The notes beneath the pieces were generated by a model. It did no database searches and was not told the DNA's origin. It worked only from the letters and a program-made list of their open reading frames with translations. Both the position numbers and the translations under genes were made by a program. This document shows, in pieces, positions 17,530 through 28,745 of a stretch of DNA of 64,000 nucleotides. The stretch's first letter is position 1, and every line of letters begins with the position of its first letter. Origin of the DNA: Halorussus rarus (GTDB lineage: Archaea; Halobacteriota; Halobacteria; Halobacteriales; Haladaptataceae); NCBI RefSeq assembly GCF_003369835.1, contig NZ_QPMJ01000003.1, positions 310,001 through 374,000 of the forward strand, given 5' to 3'.

Positions 17530-18537
17530 TCAGATCCCCCGGACCGTCTCGATGACGCCCGTGCTCTCGAGGGTCATCCACGCGAGGAACACGGCGTAGA
17601 GGCCGAGCAGGGCGTACGCCTCGCCGTCGGTGAGTTCGAGGTGGGTGCGGGTGACGACGACGAACACGAGCGTCGCGAACGCGAGGAATCCCATCATCGG
17701 GATGGCCGCGAGGAAGTTGACGGTGGCGGACCCGCCGAGGAGGACGCCGACCGGGATGGCGACAAGGAGGTTGAACGTGTTGCTCCCGAGAACGTTCGTG
17801 AGGCTGGTGATGCTCTCGTCGTTCTTCGCGGCGTTGATGCTGACGAACGCGTCCGGGAGGCTCGTCGCGGCCGCGATGACCGTCAGCCCCCACAGGAAGC
17901 TCGGCGTGTCGAAGATCTCGCCGAAGCCGAGCGCGGCCCGGACGATGCCCTCGACGCCGACGGCGATGAGGACGAGCGAGACCGCGAGCACCGCCCACTC
18001 GCGGCCCGGGTCGACGTCGACGTCATCGGTCGGCACGTGGTCCCGGGTGTCTTGGTACTGGAGGAAGACGTAGACGCCGTAGGTGGCCAGGGGCATGACG
18101 ACGAGCGCGGGGGTGAGAATCGCCGCCGAGTTCGTCCCGCCGGGGACGTAGGTCGCCCCGAGCGCGAACGTGATGAACAGCACGAGGACGCTGATGATGT
18201 AGAACTGGGCGTCCTTGTGGACGATGTCCCGGGTCGCCTCGAGCCGCTCGGCGGCGAGCGCGGAGAGTGCCGGGATGACGAGCAGGTTGAAGATGGCGCT
18301 CCCGACGATCGCCCCGACGCCGAGGCCGAACTCGCCGTGGACCAGCGTGCTGATGACGACCGAGCTGAGTTCGGGAAAGCTCGACCCGATGGCGATGACG
18401 ACGGCCCCGTGGACCGCGACCGGCAGCCCGTAGTGCTTGCTGAGCCGCTCGGCGGAGCGTTCGAGGAGCTCGCTACCCTTCCAGATGACGCCGGTCGCCC
18501 CGACCGCCAGCAGGAGATACAAGATGACGGGACTCAT
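17530..18537 (-). CDS. Sodium/calcium exchanger family (CaCA) antiporter
   Basis: A 335-aa membrane protein with two homologous halves. The alpha-1 repeat contains AIGSSFPELS and GSAIFNLLVIP, and the alpha-2 repeat contains AAATSLPDAF and GSNTFNLLVA. About ten helices are predicted, with a short acidic loop in the middle (DDVDVDPGRE). The family exchanges Ca2+ (sometimes K+ or H+) for Na+ across the cytoplasmic membrane. The ATG at 18537 starts the first helix directly. Confidence 0.9.
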   Translation of the reverse strand: MSPVILYLLLAVGATGVIWKGSELLERSAERLSKHYGLPVAVHGAVVIAIGSSFPELSSVVISTLVHGEFGLGVGAIVGSAIFNLLVIPALSALAAERLEATRDIVHKDAQFYIISVLVLFITFALGATYVPGGTNSAAILTPALVVMPLATYGVYVFLQYQDTRDHVPTDDVDVDPGREWAVLAVSLVLIAVGVEGIVRAALGFGEIFDTPSFLWGLTVIAAATSLPDAFVSINAAKNDESITSLTNVLGSNTFNLLVAIPVGVLLGGSATVNFLAAIPMMGFLAFATLVFVVVTRTHLELTDGEAYALLGLYAVFLAWMTLESTGVIETVRGI

Positions 18538-18638
18538 CGTGCGGACAGTAGAAAACCCTCGCTGAAGATACTGGCGGACGCCCGTCGAACGAGGTCGTCC
18601 CCAGCGTCCTGCTCTTTGGACTGTCGCGCGCGGCTTCG

Positions 18639-19199
18639 CTACGCCTTCTCGCCCGCCCGGATCTCCGCGTCCAGCCAGTTCTCCTCGGGCGGGAGCGGGC
18701 AGGCGAACGTCTCGCTGTACGCGCAGAACGGCGAGTACGCGAGGTTGAAGTCCAGGACCATCTCCGAGGCGTCGTCGAGACCGCCCTCGGTCTCGAACTC
18801 CATGTACCGGCCGCCGTCGTAGGTCTGCTGGCCGGTCGTCTTGTCGCGGAACGGGACGAACAGGCCGTCCTCGTCGGCCTCCTGGCGGTAGCCCGCGAGC
18901 TCGTCCGCCTCGCCGTCGAGCTCGAAGTGGAGCGTGGCGACCCGGAGGTACCGCTGGGGCGGGCCGGCGCTGACCTCCAGTTCCACGGGGTCGGGCTGCT
19001 CGTGGACCTCCACGGTCGCGGTCACCCGGTAGTCGGGGGCGGGGTCGAAGTAGTCGAGGCCGTCGAACGTCTCGCGCTCCTCGGGCGGAATCGGCGACTG
19101 GGGGTGCTCGGCGAAAAAGTCGTCCTTCTCGGTTCGGTGTGATTCGAGTTCTTCTCGCCACGCCTCGGCGTCGAACTCCTCGGTCGCGGTGTCGCTCAT
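18639..19199 (-). CDS. DUF1684 domain protein
   Basis: A 186-aa soluble acidic protein. Conserved DUF1684 features are the N-terminal helical segment with HRTEKDDFF, the SPIPPEER turn, the GGRYMEFE strand and the C-terminal DFNLAYSPFCAYS and CPLPPEENWL. The function of this family is unknown, although its end resembles a cofactor-like pocket. The ATG at 19199 was chosen over 19238 because the extra residues are Arg-rich. Confidence 0.8.
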   Translation of the reverse strand: MSDTATEEFDAEAWREELESHRTEKDDFFAEHPQSPIPPEERETFDGLDYFDPAPDYRVTATVEVHEQPDPVELEVSAGPPQRYLRVATLHFELDGEADELAGYRQEADEDGLFVPFRDKTTGQQTYDGGRYMEFETEGGLDDASEMVLDFNLAYSPFCAYSETFACPLPPEENWLDAEIRAGEKA

Positions 19200-19356
19200 G
19201 GGCGGTCGTAGTCGGTCGCGCCGGGTAACGCTTCTCATCGCTTCGGAAGCTGGGCAAACAGCGTTCGGGTAGACTCAAAGGGGCCGGGCGGGGGCTTTCG
19301 ACACCAACGTATTCCTGTTCGACGACCCTGCTGAACGCCTTGTCGAATACTGCAGT

Positions 19357-19560
19357 GCTAGCTACTGCCGTCACCTGTGAGTACCGCACCGCAACCGCGG
19401 ACCTCACGCCTCCCCAACCGCCTGCGCTTCTCGGTCGTTACGCTCCCTCCGATGCTCGTCCCTCGCGCGTTCGGCGCGACACGCGGTCGCGCCAGCACGC
19501 GCCGACTGCAGTTCCAATCCGAAATGCGGCATCCTCTGATTCCCGACGAGAACGCGGGCC
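19357..19560 (+). repeat. Interspersed repeat family A, copy 2
   Basis: Starts GCTAGCTACTGCCGTCACCT and runs through the ACCGCACCGCAACCGCGG and CCTCACGCCTCCCCAACCGC blocks and the GCGCCAGCACGCGCCGAC block. It ends about 30 bp before the DUF5807-like gene, so the repeat lies directly upstream of that promoter. Confidence 0.78.
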
Positions 19561-19588
19561 TTTTCCCCTCGCCTTGCCTACCGTGGGT

Positions 19589-20011
19589 ATGAGCAAACGA
19601 GAGCAGTTCCTCGCGGGCGAGCGCCCCGAGGACGTGGCGCTGTTCCTCTCGGACTCGTTCGTCGAGGGCGAGGGCGACGGCCTGGCGAAGCACGGCGAGC
19701 AGGTCGAAGACGGCGTGGTGCTGGTGGTCGAGGGCGACCAGGGCCGGAGCGTGTTCAAGACCGCGACCGGGATGGACGCGATGGGGTTCGCCAAGCGGGC
19801 GATGGGCACCGAGGGCGACATCGCCCGTGACCTCTCGGGCGGGGACTGTCCCGACTGCGACGGGGCGGCCGAGTTCGTCTTCGCCTTCGCCGAGGAGCAG
19901 AACGAGGAGGTCGGCGACCTCTACGCCGAGGGCGACGTGGTCCACGCCTACGCCTACTGCGACTGCGGGACCGCCTACTCGGACAAGTGGGTCGCCGACG
20001 AAACGGAGTAG
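19589..20011 (+). CDS. DUF5807-like haloarchaeal protein
   Basis: A 140-aa acidic protein that I match by memory to the haloarchaeal DUF5807 family, function unknown. It has a GDCPDCDG knuckle near residue 85 and a CDCG motif near residue 129, so a zinc-ribbon-like site formed by four cysteines is likely. The ATG at 19589 (MSKREQF) follows a short T-rich region. It sits between interspersed repeats of two different families. Confidence 0.72.
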   Translation: MSKREQFLAGERPEDVALFLSDSFVEGEGDGLAKHGEQVEDGVVLVVEGDQGRSVFKTATGMDAMGFAKRAMGTEGDIARDLSGGDCPDCDGAAEFVFAFAEEQNEEVGDLYAEGDVVHAYAYCDCGTAYSDKWVADETE

Positions 20012-20060
20012 TTCGCGGAGCCAGTACGAGTGCGAACCGTTGAATCGAGGCCGCTATGTC

Positions 20061-20194
20061 TTCTTCGAAAGCCCCCGGCCGGTCGCGGTCGCTGCGGGAC
20101 ATATCCTCGGCTCGCTCCGCTCGCCTCGGATAGTGGTCCCGAAGACGACCACGTCCTTCGGACGCGACCGGCCGGCCCCTTTCAGTCCACCCGG
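20061..20194 (+). repeat. Interspersed repeat family B, copy 1
   Basis: Begins TTCTTCGAAAGCCCCCGG, contains GACATATCCTCGGCTCGC and CCTCGGATAGTGGTC, and ends with CGACCGGCCGGCCCCTTTCAGTCC. The same ordered blocks occur at 34854-35136 with longer internal spacers. Both copies are non-coding. Confidence 0.78.
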
Positions 20195-20254
20195 ACCGAG
20201 GCTCGCGGACTCGGGCACTCCCGGGGTGAATGCTGCACCGAGCGCGCCTTTTGA

Positions 20255-20347
20255 TTGTCACCCAGGGACGGCCGCGTCCTGGCCGAGATGCCGCTCCACG
20301 AGTTCGAGGCCGGCGACGTCTCCTACGAGTTCCGGAAGCCGCGGTAG
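20255..20347 (+). pseudogene. 30-codon protein-like fragment or micro-ORF
   Basis: A frame open from TTG at 20255 to TAG at 20345 reads SPRDGRVLAEM and then an acidic, regular C-terminal-like segment ending SYEFRKPR. Codon use is haloarchaeal with a high GC3, unlike the surrounding non-coding DNA. There is no ATG except an internal one, and a stop lies just upstream. It is either a micro-protein with a TTG start or the surviving C-terminus of a gene lost when repeat B1 inserted next to it. Confidence 0.3.
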
Positions 20348-20436
20348 TCGTCTCTACGCTCGAAATCGACGCCACCGCGGCCGGTCGCGCGGCGGCGTCG
20401 TAAACGGTTTCGTCCCGGAGTCCATCGGTCGAGGCG

Positions 20437-21459
20437 ATGAGCGACCACGGCCCGGGAGCGAGTTCGTCGGACTCCGACGCGGACCGCCCCGACCGCGACG
20501 CTCGCCCAGTCCCGCCCGCCCTCGACGCGGTGGCGGTCGGCAGCGCGGTCGAGGACCGCGTCTACGCGCTGACCAACCTCCCGGAACCCGACGGCGGCGC
20601 GTTCGTGCGCGACGAGACCACCGCGGTCGGCGGCGTCGCCGCGAACGTCGCGGCCGCGCTGACCCGTCTCGGCCGCGAGACCGGCGTCGTCTCCCGGGTA
20701 GGCCACGACGAGGCGGCCGACCGGATTCTGGCCGACCTCCGCGAGCGCGACGTCGACGCCCGGCGCGTCAGGCGCGGCGAGACCGACGAACGGACCTCCT
20801 ACTCGCTGATCCTCAGGGACCCCGAGGGCGAGCGCATGATCGTCGCCGGCGGCGAGAGCGTGCCGAACCTCCGACTGGCCGACGACGACCGCGCGTACGT
20901 CCGGCGCGCCGACCTCGCATTCACGAGCGCGTACGCGCCCGACCCCGTGGTCGCCGACCTGGTGGACGCGGCGAACGAACGAGACGACGACTTCCCGCCG
21001 CTGGTCTTCGACCTCGCGGGTCCGCTCTCGGAACTCGAGGACCGCGCGACTCGCCCCGAGACGCTCGACGCGCTCCTGCCGGTCTGCGACTGCTTCGTCG
21101 CCAACGAAGTGTCGGCCCGGTCGTACCTCGGCGAGGACCCCCGGGAAGCTATCGACATCCTCCGCGAGCGCGGCGCCCGGCGGGCAGCGGTCACCCACGG
21201 GACCGACGGCGCGCACCTGCTCACCAAGGGCGGCGACGTTGTCGAAATCCCGGCGTTCGAGGTCGAGACCGTCGACACTACCGGCGCCGGCGACGCCTTC
21301 ACCGCGGGGCTGATCCACGCGTGGCTGCTCGGCGAGGAGTCACCCGAGGTTGCGGGCCGATTCGCGGCGGCGACCGCGGCGCTGAACTGCACCGCGGCGA
21401 ACGCGCGGGGCGGACTGCCGACCGAGAGGGAGGTCCTGGAACTCCTCGATTCCCGGTAG
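20437..21459 (+). CDS. PfkB/ribokinase-family sugar kinase
   Basis: A 340-aa kinase. The GGVAANVAAALTRLG segment forms the N-terminal substrate site, and DTTGAGDAF near residue 280 is the PfkB signature with the catalytic Asp in GAGD. The first ~25 residues are a disordered acidic tail. It phosphorylates a sugar or nucleoside with ATP, and the specificity is not evident. It is convergent with the BtpA gene, whose family often occurs beside PfkB kinases, so a shared metabolic theme is possible. Confidence 0.88.
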   Translation: MSDHGPGASSSDSDADRPDRDARPVPPALDAVAVGSAVEDRVYALTNLPEPDGGAFVRDETTAVGGVAANVAAALTRLGRETGVVSRVGHDEAADRILADLRERDVDARRVRRGETDERTSYSLILRDPEGERMIVAGGESVPNLRLADDDRAYVRRADLAFTSAYAPDPVVADLVDAANERDDDFPPLVFDLAGPLSELEDRATRPETLDALLPVCDCFVANEVSARSYLGEDPREAIDILRERGARRAAVTHGTDGAHLLTKGGDVVEIPAFEVETVDTTGAGDAFTAGLIHAWLLGEESPEVAGRFAAATAALNCTAANARGGLPTEREVLELLDSR

Positions 21460-21464
21460 CCCGC

Positions 21465-22280
21465 TCAGCGCGCCTCGTCGGCGGCCGCGACCAGTCGCTC
21501 GACGCGCTCCTCCGAGACGCGGTTCGTGGTCTCGCCGCCGTCCTTGAGTGCGGTGCCGACGACGACGCCGTCGGCGACCCCGAGCAGGTCGGCGACGTTC
21601 TCGGTCGTGGTACCGCTTCCGACGAAGATGGGAGCGTCGAGGTCGGCTTCGTCGCGGGCCGCGGCGACCGCTTCGAGGTGGTCGCCCGCGACCTCGTGGC
21701 CGGTGCCGGCGCCCGAGACGACGACCCCGTCGGCGAGACCGCGCTCGACCGGTTCGGCGACCGCCTCGGCGTCGAGCGGTCGGTCGGCCAGCGCCGCGGA
21801 GTGCTTCACCTCGAGGTCTGCGAAGATGCCGACGTCGGCACCGAGTTCCTCGCGCAGGCGGACCGTCTCGTGGGCCTGTCCCTCGACGACACCTTGGTCG
21901 GTCACGCGCGCGCCCACGTGAACGTTCACGCGAACGAACGCGGCCTCGACCGCGGCCGCGACCGAAATTGCGGCCGCGGCGTCGTTCCGGAGGACGTTGA
22001 TTCCCATCGGGAGGTCGACCTCTCTCCGGATGTCGGTGGCGACGCGGGTCATCGACGCCACCACGTGCTCGGGCACCTCGTCGGGGTAGAACGGCGCGTC
22101 GCCGAAGTTCTCGACCAGCAGCGCGTCGACGCCGCCGGCTTCGAGTCGGCGGGCGTCCCGGAGCGCGGCCTCCCGGACCCGCTCGAAGTCGCCGTCGAAC
22201 TTCGGGGCGCCCGGCAGGGGCGCGAGGTGGACCATCCCGACGACGGGCTTGTCGGCGTCGATGGCGGGAATCGGGGTCAT
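21465..22280 (-). CDS. BtpA family TIM-barrel protein
   Basis: A 271-aa (beta/alpha)8 protein of the BtpA/SgcQ family. Family segments are VGMVHLAPLPGAP near the N-terminus, the DALLVENFGDAPF strand, GINVLRND and VVVGTALKDGG at the end. BtpA stabilises photosystem I in cyanobacteria, and the archaeal role is unknown. Its ATG overlaps the stop of the DHH gene in the ATGA arrangement (22277-22280), so the two are co-translated. Confidence 0.88.
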   Translation of the reverse strand: MTPIPAIDADKPVVGMVHLAPLPGAPKFDGDFERVREAALRDARRLEAGGVDALLVENFGDAPFYPDEVPEHVVASMTRVATDIRREVDLPMGINVLRNDAAAAISVAAAVEAAFVRVNVHVGARVTDQGVVEGQAHETVRLREELGADVGIFADLEVKHSAALADRPLDAEAVAEPVERGLADGVVVSGAGTGHEVAGDHLEAVAAARDEADLDAPIFVGSGTTTENVADLLGVADGVVVGTALKDGGETTNRVSEERVERLVAAADEAR

Positions 22281-23461
22281 TCGTCGGCGCCGTCCCCGTC
22301 GCCTGTTGCCCCGTCCCCGCCGGCGCCCTCGTCTCGTTCGGACTCGTCGCCCTCGTCCGGGTCGGCTTCGGCCGCCGCCGCCGTCTCGGCCTCGACGTCC
22401 CGGGCCACGTGCCAGAACGCCTCGACGATGACCTGCTTCGCGACCGCGCCGCGGGTCGTCCAGTGGTGGGCGTAGTCGAGCATGTCGTCGTAAATGCGGG
22501 GTTTGCAGCCCGCGGCCTTGGGATGGCCGCCGCCGTTGACCTGGCCGGCGACCTCGTGAGCCCGCTCGAAGCCCTCGCTGCCGCGGATCGATGCGCTGCC
22601 GGAGGGCTTGACGATCACGGCGGCGTCGGTCCCCTGCTGGCGGAGCTCCTCGGCGACCTCGTTCTGGGAGCACCGGCCGTAGGTCACGCCGACGGTCCAC
22701 GGTCCGATCTCCTCGGTCTCGGCCCGGGCGACCGCCTTCTCGATGAGCGCGTCCTTCTCGACCCGCATCTCGGCCAGGAACTCCGTGACGTCCTCGGGCA
22801 GGTCGGCGCCGTGCTCGGCGACCGCCTCGATGTACTCCTCGGGCTCGGCCCAGTAGGAGAAGTCCGCGAGGTCGTCGCTCCGGGGGTCGTCGCGGATCCA
22901 GAGGTCGTGGTCGCGGGTGACCGCCGCGAGCTCGACGAGGTAGTCCGGGAAGTCGTGGTCGATGGCCCGGACCGCCACGTCGGCGGTGCACTCCTCCTCG
23001 CTGTCGCCGACCACGAGGTCCGCGCCCGCCTCGCGGACCGCCGCGGCCACCTCGTCGGTCCACTGGTGGTGGTCGAACCACCGGACTGCGCCGGCCTGCT
23101 CGACCAGCGTCTCCAGGGCCTCGCCCACCTCGTCGTAGCTGTCGGGGCAGAGGTCGCAGACGAAGATGCGCGCGCCGGGCTCGCTGTAGTCGGCGACGCG
23201 CTCGAGCGCGTCCTCGAGGTCGTGCGGGCCGGCGTCGATGAGCGCGCCCTCCCCGAAGGCCTCCCGCACGAGCGCGGTGCAGGCCAGCCCGTCGGCGTCG
23301 GGGTCGGCCACGACCGCGACGTCCGCGCCGGTCAGCTCCTCCTCGGCCTCGGCCTCCTCTTGGGCTTCCTCTATCGAATCGGGGACGAAGAACCCCTCGC
23401 CCGGGAGGATGGATTTGCGTTCGAAAGAGAGGTTGTCGTCGTCGATGACCCAGTCCTTCAT
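22277..23461 (-). CDS. DHH/RecJ-like phosphoesterase
   Basis: A 394-aa protein. The DHH domain has ADPDADG (motif I), CDLCPDS, FDHHQW (the DHH motif) and a later EEECTAD region. The DHHA1 domain carries the GGGHPKAAGC glycine-rich signature. Archaeal relatives include RecJ-like exonucleases and nano-RNases/cyclic dinucleotide phosphodiesterases. The last ~45 residues are a low-complexity Asp/Gly/Glu tail. It is the first gene of a two-gene unit with btpA. Confidence 0.87.
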   Translation of the reverse strand: MKDWVIDDDNLSFERKSILPGEGFFVPDSIEEAQEEAEAEEELTGADVAVVADPDADGLACTALVREAFGEGALIDAGPHDLEDALERVADYSEPGARIFVCDLCPDSYDEVGEALETLVEQAGAVRWFDHHQWTDEVAAAVREAGADLVVGDSEEECTADVAVRAIDHDFPDYLVELAAVTRDHDLWIRDDPRSDDLADFSYWAEPEEYIEAVAEHGADLPEDVTEFLAEMRVEKDALIEKAVARAETEEIGPWTVGVTYGRCSQNEVAEELRQQGTDAAVIVKPSGSASIRGSEGFERAHEVAGQVNGGGHPKAAGCKPRIYDDMLDYAHHWTTRGAVAKQVIVEAFWHVARDVEAETAAAAEADPDEGDESERDEGAGGDGATGDGDGADE

Positions 23462-23578
23462 ACCGCCTCGTTTCGGGCGGACACGAAAGAATCACCCGGT
23501 TGGCCGCCGGCCGTGCCTGCTATCCGACGGGGAACCCGCCAGTCGACCGTGCCCCCTCGACTGGACGAGCAGACGGCG

Positions 23579-24010
23579 TCACTCGTCGTTTGCGAGTTGC
23601 CGGACGGTCAGCACCGGGACGGGACACGACCGGACGACGCGCTCGGCCACGCTGCCGATGAGGAACCGGTTCTCGCCGTGGCGGCCCCGGGTCCCGGTCG
23701 CCACCACGTCGGCGCCGCACTCGCGGGCGTACTCGGGGATCTCGGACTCCGGGCGCCCCTCACGGATCGCGGTCACCACCTCGCGGTCGGCATGCTCGCG
23801 CACGGCGTCGAGCGCCTCCTCGCCCTGGGACTCCAGCGCGTCGCGGAGCTGGTCGCGGAGCGCCTCGGGCGAGGACTCGACCTCGCCGGTGTCCACGACG
23901 TAGAGGGCGTGGACCGCGGCGTCGAACCGCTCGGCGAGGTCGAGCGCGACCCGGACGGCCCGGGCGACGCTCTCCGAGCCGTCCGTTGCGATGACGACGG
24001 TGTCTATCAT
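23579..24010 (-). CDS. Universal stress protein (UspA family)
   Basis: A 143-aa single-domain USP. It starts with the typical VVIATDGSESVARA strand-turn and ends with the ATP-binding motif ATGTRGRHGENRFLIGSVAERV (G-2x-G-9x-G-S). ATP-binding USPs act in stress signalling. Its own promoter has a TTTAAGAGG-like box about 30 nt upstream of the ATG at 24010. A monocistronic gene. Confidence 0.92.
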   Translation of the reverse strand: MIDTVVIATDGSESVARAVRVALDLAERFDAAVHALYVVDTGEVESSPEALRDQLRDALESQGEEALDAVREHADREVVTAIREGRPESEIPEYARECGADVVATGTRGRHGENRFLIGSVAERVVRSCPVPVLTVRQLANDE

Positions 24011-24269
24011 GGCAGGGTCTACCGCCGGACGCCTCTTAAACTTCGGTGGGTCGGCCAGGTGGCTCTCGCGGAGCCGGTCGGTCGGCGACTCGCGAGCGCA
24101 GTTGGCTGTACTGAATCGGGTAATACCTGCGACTCGCCGGTCGTACGACGGGGCCGTCCCGTCGGGTTTCTTTCGCGGGCGCGAACGCCGACGTCACGTC
24201 TCACGGGCCTCGATTTCGGTCGAAAAGTCGAAGGGTATTTGACCGCGGGCCGTCCACTTCCAACCAATT

Positions 24270-26774
<2,505 letters not shown>

Positions 26775-26965
26775 TCGCGTACCGGTAGTCGGCGCAGCGT
26801 CTCGGTTCTCGCGGTGCCGTCCCGACGCCGAGGAACTGTCGGTCCGGACCCGACCTGTCAGCCGGCGGGCGGAATGTTGCGTCCGTTCGGAAATTGAACC
26901 AATGAGACCGCGGTTCAATGCGCTCCCGTAGCCTTATACTCCGAATGATTGATTGGTATCGGTGT

Positions 26966-28636
26966 ATGTCTTCAAACGACACATCGGTTTCGAGGCGGAG
27001 CGTGCTGAAGGCGGCAGGTGGGGCGGCGGCCTCCGCCTCGGTCGCGGGGTACGTCGATACCGGGAGTTCGGACGCGACCCAGCAACAGGGGGGTGGCGGG
27101 ACGCTCACGTACGCCCGGGGGAACGACTCGGGTACGCTCGACCCGCAGAACACGACCAGCGGGGAGGACGTGAAGGTCACCAACCAGATCTACGACCGGC
27201 TCATCGAGTTCGAGCCGGGCGAGTCATCGCTGATCGCCGGACTCGCGACCGAGTGGAACCTCGAGGGACAGCAGGCGACGGTGACGCTCCGAGAGGGGGT
27301 CACCTTCCACAACGGCAACGAGTTCACCGCCGACGACTTCATCGCGACGTACCGGCGGTTCACCGACTCGGACTACGAGTACTATCCGGGCGACGAGTAC
27401 GTCTCCTCGTACGGGCCGTTCACGCTCGGCAACTGGGTCCAGAGCGTCGAGAAGAACGGCGACTACGAGATGACCATCCAGTTGCAGCAGCGGTACGCGC
27501 CGTTCCTCCGGAACCTCGCGATGTTCGCCTCCAGCGTGCTGTCCGAGCAGGCGATACAGGAGCGGGGGACCGACCTCAGCCAGAACCCGATGGGTACCGG
27601 ACCGTTCGTGTTCGAGAACTGGGACCAGGGCAACCAGCGCATCCGACTGTCGGCCTCCGACGACTACTGGGGCGACGGGCCGTTCGTCGACGAGGTGGTG
27701 TTCACCGCCGTCAGTGAGAACACGACTCGGGCCCAGACGCTCATCTCCGGCGGGGCGAACATCATCGACGGGCTCGGCGCGCAGGCCGCCCAGATCGTCG
27801 AGAACTCCCAGAACGCCCGGCTGATGGAGACGCAGGGCATCAACATCGGGTACATGGCGTTCAACATGGCCCGGGTCGAGGCGTTCCGTGACAGGCGGGT
27901 CCGGCGGGCCATCAGCCTCGCCATCAACACCGGCGCGCTCGTCAACACCATCTACCGGGGGATCGCGGTCCAGGCCAACCAGCCGATTCCGTCGAACGTC
28001 TTGGGATACAACGAGGACATCGAGCCGTACCCCCACGACCCGGAACGCGCCCAGCAGCTCCTGAACGAGGCGGGGTACGGCGACGGGTTCAGCTTCGAGC
28101 TCGCGACGTTCCAGAACCCGCGGACGTACAATCCGTCGCCGATCCAGGCGGCCCAGACGGTCAAGTCGAACCTCAACGAGGTCGGCATCACGGTCAACAT
28201 CAACCAGCAGCCGTTCAACCCCTTCCTGACCTATACGAGCTCCGGGAGGCACGACGCCTGCTTCCTGGGCTGGATGACCGACAACGCCGACCCGGACAAC
28301 TTCTACTACGCCCTGCTTCACCCCGGCATCTCGCAGGACCAGGTGCCGGACGGCCAGGACTGGGTCGGCTGGGACACCGAGGGGTTCAACACCCTCGACG
28401 TGGCGGCGTGGGCGAACACCGAGTTCATGGACCTCACCGAACGGGCCCAGCGGACGTACGACCAGCAGGAGCGGGGCGACCTGTACCGACAGGCCGCCCA
28501 GATCGCCCACGACGAGGCGCCGTGGGTGTTCATCGACCACGCCAAGGAGCTCCGGGGCATCGGGCCGAACGTCCAGAACTTCGTGGTCGCGCCCATCGGC
28601 GGCCCGTTCCTCAAGCAGGTCCGACTCCAGGGGTAG
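26966..28636 (+). CDS. Peptide/nickel-type solute-binding protein 1, Tat-exported, lacking the lipobox Cys
   Basis: A 556-aa SBP_bac_5 protein. The N-terminus has the twin-arginine motif SRRSVLK and an Ala-rich h-region, but where the lipobox AGC is expected it reads AGY. LDPQNTTSGEDVKVTNQIYDRL, REGVTFHNGNEFTADDF and the AFNMARVEAF segment are family hallmarks. Its downstream neighbour is a close paralogue with an intact lipobox. Either it is released into the medium or the Cys has been lost. The ATG at 26966 starts the Tat signal directly. A TTATACTCC box lies upstream. Confidence 0.9.
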   Translation: MSSNDTSVSRRSVLKAAGGAAASASVAGYVDTGSSDATQQQGGGGTLTYARGNDSGTLDPQNTTSGEDVKVTNQIYDRLIEFEPGESSLIAGLATEWNLEGQQATVTLREGVTFHNGNEFTADDFIATYRRFTDSDYEYYPGDEYVSSYGPFTLGNWVQSVEKNGDYEMTIQLQQRYAPFLRNLAMFASSVLSEQAIQERGTDLSQNPMGTGPFVFENWDQGNQRIRLSASDDYWGDGPFVDEVVFTAVSENTTRAQTLISGGANIIDGLGAQAAQIVENSQNARLMETQGINIGYMAFNMARVEAFRDRRVRRAISLAINTGALVNTIYRGIAVQANQPIPSNVLGYNEDIEPYPHDPERAQQLLNEAGYGDGFSFELATFQNPRTYNPSPIQAAQTVKSNLNEVGITVNINQQPFNPFLTYTSSGRHDACFLGWMTDNADPDNFYYALLHPGISQDQVPDGQDWVGWDTEGFNTLDVAAWANTEFMDLTERAQRTYDQQERGDLYRQAAQIAHDEAPWVFIDHAKELRGIGPNVQNFVVAPIGGPFLKQVRLQG

Positions 28637-28745
28637 CCCGCCCCGTTTCCGGCCGGTTAAGCGCCCTATTGTGGTAATCATTGCCACACGTTCGCCCTGT
28701 TTTAACTCCGGTATACTTATGTGCCAAGTGTGGGCATGATGCGCT

